From Syngnathus acus (lineage: Eukaryota; Chordata; Actinopteri; Syngnathiformes; Syngnathidae): a stretch of DNA of 64,000 nucleotides. The position numbers and the translations under genes were made by a program. The DNA is taken from the NCBI RefSeq assembly GCF_901709675.1, contig NC_051094.1:9976501-10040500 (forward strand), in the 5' to 3' direction. The notes under the pieces are model-generated. The model had not been told where the DNA came from, did no database searches, and saw nothing but the letters and a program-made list of their open reading frames with translations. Shown here in pieces: positions 58,081 to 64,000 of the stretch (the first letter of the stretch is position 1; each line of letters opens with the position of its first letter).

Positions 58081-61000
58081 GCTACAAACGTACGAAACTC
58101 CAATCATAAAATGAGACATGGTGATAAAGATAATGATACTTAACCATTGCACCCCAAGAGTTATTTCAGCATAGACAAAGCGGCGCAGCTTCAGTCCAAT
58201 AAAGAGTGTCAAAACAAGCCAGTGGACCACTATGTAAACACCATTTAACTCCAGATTTGGTCTTTACACTGGAGGACCACACGCGAGGTGAAAGAGCGAA
58301 ACCCTTGAAAGAGCCGTAAAAGCCGCCTGAATTCAGAGACCAATGGGAGCCAGATAATGAGAGTGATTTTTCCATGAGAGTCTCGTGGCTGAATTCAACT
58401 TGTTTTAATCAGCATAGTGACTCCATGATGCACAACAACCTGTGTCCCAGTCGTGCTTGCGTTCTCGTAAATAAAAGAAGTTTCCGAAGAGGTGATTCAG
58501 GTCTGGTGAAAGCGTTACAGGCCTGCATCGCGTGACTAGTACTTTGATTTGTGTATGTTATGGCTCAGACGAGTCTACGGAGCGCTCGCCATGTTTTTAC
58601 TGCTTTTCTTCTCCTCTCGTCTTAGTTCAAGTGGACTGTGGATCAAAAAGATACTTAGCTTTATAAATGGATGTACATCACGTACTTTGCACTCGGAGTA
58701 ATGAGGACAGACATGGCAGATCAACAATGCAGGGCTGCCAAAACAAAGATGGGTTCACAGAAAAATCATTACTGAAATCCATTTTGCTGGAGTTAATCAT
58801 GACAGTGTTTATTTTGAAGCTGCTCTGAGTTATGAGGTAGAGTTGAACCTTTAAGGCTAAACGTTATCCATTTTAGGACGTTGGTCCAAGTCTCGTTTTT
58901 TTAACACACGCAAAAATGTAGTTGTTTGCTAACCCACTTACTGGGTAACTGTGACTTTTGGACACATTGGGTTACTTTTACCCAAGGTTGGGTTCAGTAT
59001 TTTGAACCAGCAGATTATGTATTGGGCTGGCTAGAATAGAAACTGGCTGCCATTTTTTTTGTGCAGTGAAGCTGAAGTACATTTAATGGAACATTGGATA
59101 TGGGGACTAGCGGTCATTGAAATACTTTTGGGATTTTTTTTTCCCTCAACAAATGCAACATTTCTTAGCAAAAACACAAATTGGGGCAGAACCACAGAAA
59201 TAAAACATTTCAATAAATATATATGTGATGTGGTTTGAAGCTTCATAATCAAGTTTAGAAAAGTATTTTCAATCATCATATTAGCTTCAATACATGGCCC
59301 CTTTTGGGCCCAGCACCCATTTACAATGAATGATTCATTCTTGGCCCAAATGACCACGATGCATTCATTAAAGTAAAGGCAACGTTTTATATTACTCAAG
59401 ACCCTTGTAAAATACAAGTGTAAAAACAAATTGATAATAAAACATGTAAATATATATTTAATGTTTAAGGATAAGCACATGATGTGAAGATGTGTCAAGT
59501 GTAGATTTCTATGTTTTTATTTCTATGTTTTATATGCAAATGATGTACAAGTGATATCGCAGAGGTTATGAAGACCTCAGTGCCACAAGAGGTTCCAATA
59601 AGAATATTGCATCTGGTATGCAATCTTCATAATATTTGATTCATGCATAGCTAAATGGCGAGATGATGACATTCCAATTTATGTGTTTCATTTGGTGTTG
59701 TCACTAGTGCGTGTGCGTCTTTATGCAACTCAAAGACAAAAAAAACAATTTGCTGTTGAATTTAGATGCAAGATAACATGTTTAATTTAGCTTCTGATGT
59801 CTGAGGTTTGGCCAGACACTCTGTGGCTTTTTGGTGATTATAGTTTTGGCCTAGTAAATTGTCATTTTGGGAAACTGTGTGCGAGTTAAAGGAGAAAAAA
59901 AACTGTATATAAATATCACACCAGCATGTTTGTGCCAAGCCGGCACAATGTTGTTGCTTTTCCTGCCAATGGCTATGCCTATGCTAATCTCAAAGTAAAT
60001 AGGATTTTTATCATCCCAGTTGATGATGTTTACAATAATTGTTTGCAGGGCTCAAAAAACCGTGTCAATTGAATCCTCATCTCTCTAATGGACTCTTGCA
60101 GAATGGACTGAGTGGGAGCACAAGCAGGGATCTCTCAGACTGTAAAGTGGCTGTGTCATCTTTGATGCAATAAGTACTTTTGAAGAGGCCTCCAGACCAT
60201 GCCGCACTATTCAGCGTTTGAGTACGTCCAAATTGCTTAACCCTTTCGTTGTCAAAATACAACCTGAGCCTATGATCCCGATAGCCCCCTTCAATCCTGA
60301 GTTCATCATCTGAGGGTCACTGTGCTCAATGCAAAAAAGAGACTAAATGCCCTTGAGCACAACAGGCACTTTAGAAGCAAATGCATGTCAAGATTTGAAT
60401 GTCATCATTGTCCCTGAGCCACCACCAGAGAACACTGCCTGACTGCGAGGTTCGTTTAATACTTGTCATGGGAAGGAGCATCCATGTAATTGCACGCAAA
60501 ATATTTTTTGTCTTGGTCGACGATGATGGAGTGAGTCAGAACTCTGAGAGACCGCATTGAGGGGTGGAAGAGATTATTAACTCGCATCCTGAAGTGGAAA
60601 AAACGACTACGTCACTTCAAAAGCAAACTAAATGGAACACAGTGGCGCAAGAAACAAAAAACCTCAACCAAGGTGGAGCAGCTGCAAAAAAGTAAAGACA
60701 AACAAACAAAACTACAACATCAAATGTCATACTTTGAGTTGTTTACAAAAGTTGCACAAATAATTTGCTCGAGAAGCCATTCGATTTTCAGAAAGCTCTG
60801 AGATGTGGATAAAGGTTTTTAATTTCCCTTTTTGCTGTTATAGTTCACTTTGCTTGACTTCACTAGCGTAACCCTGAGGTTCACTATAGGGAGTGCACGC
60901 CCGCATTTGCTATGTGCATCCCGCTATTATAAAGCACGCTGGATTGTGCTCAACTTAGCAGATGGCGCTATAGGCAGCGAGGCTGTGTGGTTTGTGGTCT

Positions 61001-61254
61001 GCAGATTTACATTCATGTGTGACCCTATCAGATGTAGAAATGTGGAAAGTGTGCAATTTTAACTCCGAGAGTGTATGTGTGTGTGTGTTCACGAGTGGTC
61101 CAAATGCTACTGGTCTAAAATTAAAATCAGGGTTTTAGAAACGTCTCTAATTAAGGTGGGGAGGACCGAACGGCTATTTTGAGAGCTGCGGCCACGCACG
61201 CCCTTGCCACATAAGTGTGTGTGTTTGTGTGTGTTCAGGCAAACCGATGCCATG

Positions 61255-61295
61255 AATACACACACACACACATACACACACACACAAACACACGA
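61255..61295. repeat. (CA)n microsatellite
   Basis: Tandem CA units with TA and AA interruptions. Confidence 0.85.
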
Positions 61296-61964
61296 GGGAA
61301 GGTCTCCTACTTGGCATTAGTCGTATTAGACAACGTGTGCGTGAGGAGTTTTACCAAAGATGGCCAAGTCGAGAGGCCTGAAAAAATAGCTGCCACGAAT
61401 ATTAACAGTTGAAATTCCGCTACATGATAAAAAGTCAAAGACAAACCAAAGCGGAATGTTTATGACTGGCTCTCACGAACGCAATAGTCATCTTAGCCAC
61501 GGTGTTAAGTGTTTTTACATCTCTAATGAGGCAATTTGGTGAATTTAGCATCTTGAATCCGCGAGTGGAATGCGGTGCGGACGTCTGGTCACACATTGTC
61601 TCATTGTTTGGTCTCATAAGCAGCCTCTGTGTTCTGCTCGTGAGCAAAGCCCGCTGCTGGGAAACGTTGCGTGTACAAAAGAGCGGAACAATTTATCCCA
61701 CTTTCTCGATGAAGCATTTGTGACCACATTGTGCCTGGGGTATTGTTTTTAGATTTTGTGATTAGCGCAACAAGACAGCAAAAACCAAAACACAACTTCA
61801 TCACTTTGACTGATTGAGTCACTGATTGAGTCATTCTTTTTTAATGGGGGCTATTGATTATATCGCTTCATAGTGTAGTTTGAAATTCAATATTGTAACG
61901 CCATTTACTTTCATTGTGTTTGAGTACAACTAAGAAAATGTTCTTAGATTTAACAATAAAGGTG

Positions 61965-62035
61965 CCTTGGCTGGCACAGCCAAAGTCAGTTGGAATTGGC
62001 ACGACCCCAGGCGCTGTAGAAAATGGATGGATATA
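61965..62035 (+). repeat. L2/Maui-like LINE 3' tail
   Basis: AGCCAAAGTCAGTTGGAATTGG, then CGCTGTAGAAAATGGATGGA, is the decayed tail of the LINE. Confidence 0.5.
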
Positions 62036-62888
62036 TTGAATATAATGGAATTACACAGTACAATCTAGAAAATAAGACAAAACATTTAAAAGGTTATATA
62101 TGTTACCCCAAAAATCTACAAGTGAATTTCAATGAGGGCTGGCGTCAATGATCTTACTATGAAAAGGGCTCCAGCCACTTTTAACAACACACTCATGATT
62201 TTGGTCAGTGGGAGGAAGTCGTAAGAAAAATATGCATGCATGGGAACAGTCACACTGTACAATGCAAACCTCTTGACCACCATGCTGCAGAAAGAATTAT
62301 GGTGAGAGGTGTTTGTGTGGTTCTAGAACTTTTGGAATGACAAATGAGAGACCGGAGATTGCAATGTTGATTTTCATGCAATCAGATACTTCCATAAACT
62401 GAAATGTAGCTATTTATGATTAAGGACTTGCCTAAACAATGTATGTTTTCATTTTCCAGTGACTTCTTTTTAATTGGATGATCCAGAGAGCGATATTTAT
62501 TTTTCCTTCGTCTCTTTGAAACTCTGCCGTTGTAATTAACGTGGCCGTTGGCTCGCACCCGGCTCTCAATGTGCAAAATGTAGCCGAACTCGTTGAAAGA
62601 AATGCGGTGATCTCACTGCACATTAAATCCCTTTACAATAGCTCTTTGTTAGTTTCCGAAAATAAATCATTTGTATGTTCGCCATTATTTCTTTCAAAGG
62701 TTGTTGGAGAGTTAGATACTGTGGTGTCCAAAGACTTTACTCAAATGAAAGCACTAAATGCGATTGTTTTACCTGCAATTATGTATTATTTGAAGGATTA
62801 TGTGAACGTGTTTAATCAAATTGTAAAAAGGAAGCACGCAGACCTATGTTATTGTAACAGCAGATGAATGCACCATTGTCATGCATAT

Positions 62889-62912
62889 CACACACACACA
62901 CACACACACACA

Positions 62913-62945
<33 letters not shown>

Positions 62946-62977
62946 ACACACACACACACACACAGACGCACACACAA
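62889..62977. repeat. Long (CA)n microsatellite
   Basis: About 89 bases of nearly pure CA with a few GA and CC interruptions; the open frames that read through it (poly-TH, poly-CV) are artefacts. Confidence 0.95.
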
Positions 62978-64000
62978 TATAGCCGCAGGCATTCCCAATA
63001 TAGACCGCCATTATGTCCGTGCGTCTGTATCCATGTGTTTGCAGAGCCAGAACGGGAAATTCGGGGGCCGCTGTGGTCAAACACAGGGAGAGGGAAGTTA
63101 GCACTGGCAAGGAAACGTCAAAGTCAGGCATATTTGGAGTAAGATAAGAAGAGCCTGGGGCGAAAGGAAAAACTAAAACAACACCGAGCCACTTGAGACG
63201 ACTACAACACATCTTTGTGTCCTTGCCAAGGCTTGGAAACATTGCGGCGTTTTAATCAACATGTATGGCCGAGTAATGAAGATATGGCCCAGCACAGTAG
63301 GTGTGCATCAATGAGGGGAGGGGTGGAGGGGTCACATTACCTTGACCTCCAGGGGTATTATAAAATCCCACCCTTGTGTGGCATTGGCAGGTGCTCTAAT
63401 AGGCCGTAAGCTCCGAGTATCCAATGTCAGGCCTTTGTTTGCTTTTTTGATTTATTGCTGACCGCTGCCCCAGCTCACATGTGCGGAGGCGTGCCCCCTC
63501 CTCTCAACACCTTTTCCCCCCACATAAATAAACTGCAGCGCTGCAGGAATGCCTCAGCCCGCGCCGCTCCTCCCGCTATTGGGATCCTCCCCGCTGATAA
63601 GACGACTGCTCGAGACATCTCATTGACGTGCTCGTACTCCCCGTCTGGACACACGCTCGCACGCTCTGACACATCTGCGAGCTCCGTGTTTGGCCGCAAG
63701 CTGGAGTTTAACAACGGGCCTCATAAGAAAAAACGACAACCAAAGGGTTCAAATTGATACTAATGTAGCCGATCAAACATTCCGTCAGGTGAGTTGGTTT
63801 GAGTGAACAGAAGCCAACAGATGTAAGCAATAACACGCACATGCTGCTTGGATGTTGGATGCGTGGCAACGCTAATAGAAAAGCGTGCAATAGTGGAAGA
63901 GGAACATCTAAGGTTAGTTCAAATATTGTTTTTAAAGTCAGACGAAAATTCCGAGTTCTGCTGTCTTCATGCCAGTTCTCAGGATATTTTCTCTGGATGG

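Larger units (their letters stand above)
51368..64000 (-). other. adgra2: adgra2 first intron (partial), no other gene
   Basis: Sequence upstream of the first LRR exon. I searched the reverse strand for a signal peptide plus CxC-type LRRNT exon ending in phase 2 before a GT donor and found none. It contains LINE relics, a few microsatellites and several GC-balanced islands (about 53650-53960, 55960-56330, 63280-63720) that could be conserved regulatory sequence. Confidence 0.6.

Noticed and set aside
62812-63242. Open frames with poly Cys-Val or His-Thr tracts
   Set aside because: They read through the (CA)n microsatellite at 62889-62977.
63475-63714. 79-codon reverse-strand frame as the missing adgra2 first exon
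   Set aside because: It has no signal peptide, no CxC LRRNT motif and no matching phase-2 donor.

Overview
The window looks like teleost fish genomic DNA. It has vertebrate-type split genes with GT-AG introns, all four genes have clear vertebrate orthologues, the introns and spacers are AT-rich, and it carries fish-type dispersed repeats: degenerate L2/Maui-like LINE tails, a Tc1-like transposase relic, short inverted-repeat DNA elements and many microsatellites. The species cannot be told from sequence alone.

Layout. (1) 2131-3425 (+): an intron-poor beta-adrenergic receptor, best called adrb3. Its apparent stop lies inside a splice donor, so a short last exon is likely at 3537-3585. (2) 3.6-14.9 kb: spacer with a twin-hairpin insertion (6008-6311), a 173-bp inverted-repeat element (8460-8632) and LINE scraps. 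(3) 16507-18725 (+): the prolactin-releasing peptide receptor (prlhr), two coding exons split exactly at the DRY motif, with a probable TATA promoter and 5' noncoding exon near 14.9 kb. (4) 19655-21549: a 1.9-kb DNA element with the same ends as the 173-bp element and an internal, nearly perfect palindrome with arms of about 650 bp. (5) 22768-33966 (-): rab11fip1, six coding exons rebuilt here into an in-frame 1326-residue protein: C2 domain, charged coiled coil, a 23-unit SPPGSPSR-type coding minisatellite and the C-terminal Rab11-binding domain. (6) 35691-51367 (-): adgra2 (GPR124), 18 coding exons rebuilt here giving 1273 residues: four LRRs, LRRCT, Ig, hormone-receptor domain, GAIN/GPS region, seven TM helices and a C-terminal ETTV PDZ ligand. 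The signal-peptide/LRRNT exon is not found, so the gene appears to run off the right edge, leaving 51368-64000 as first intron.

The genes are not an operon; they share ancestry by synteny. ADRB3, RAB11FIP1 and ADGRA2 are neighbours on human 8p11, while human PRLHR sits near RAB11FIP2 on 10q26, so this segment appears to keep a pre-duplication gene set. I found no RNA genes, CRISPR array or convincing new protein system. The most unusual object is the large palindrome-bearing element; next are the coding minisatellite and the twin-hairpin insertion.
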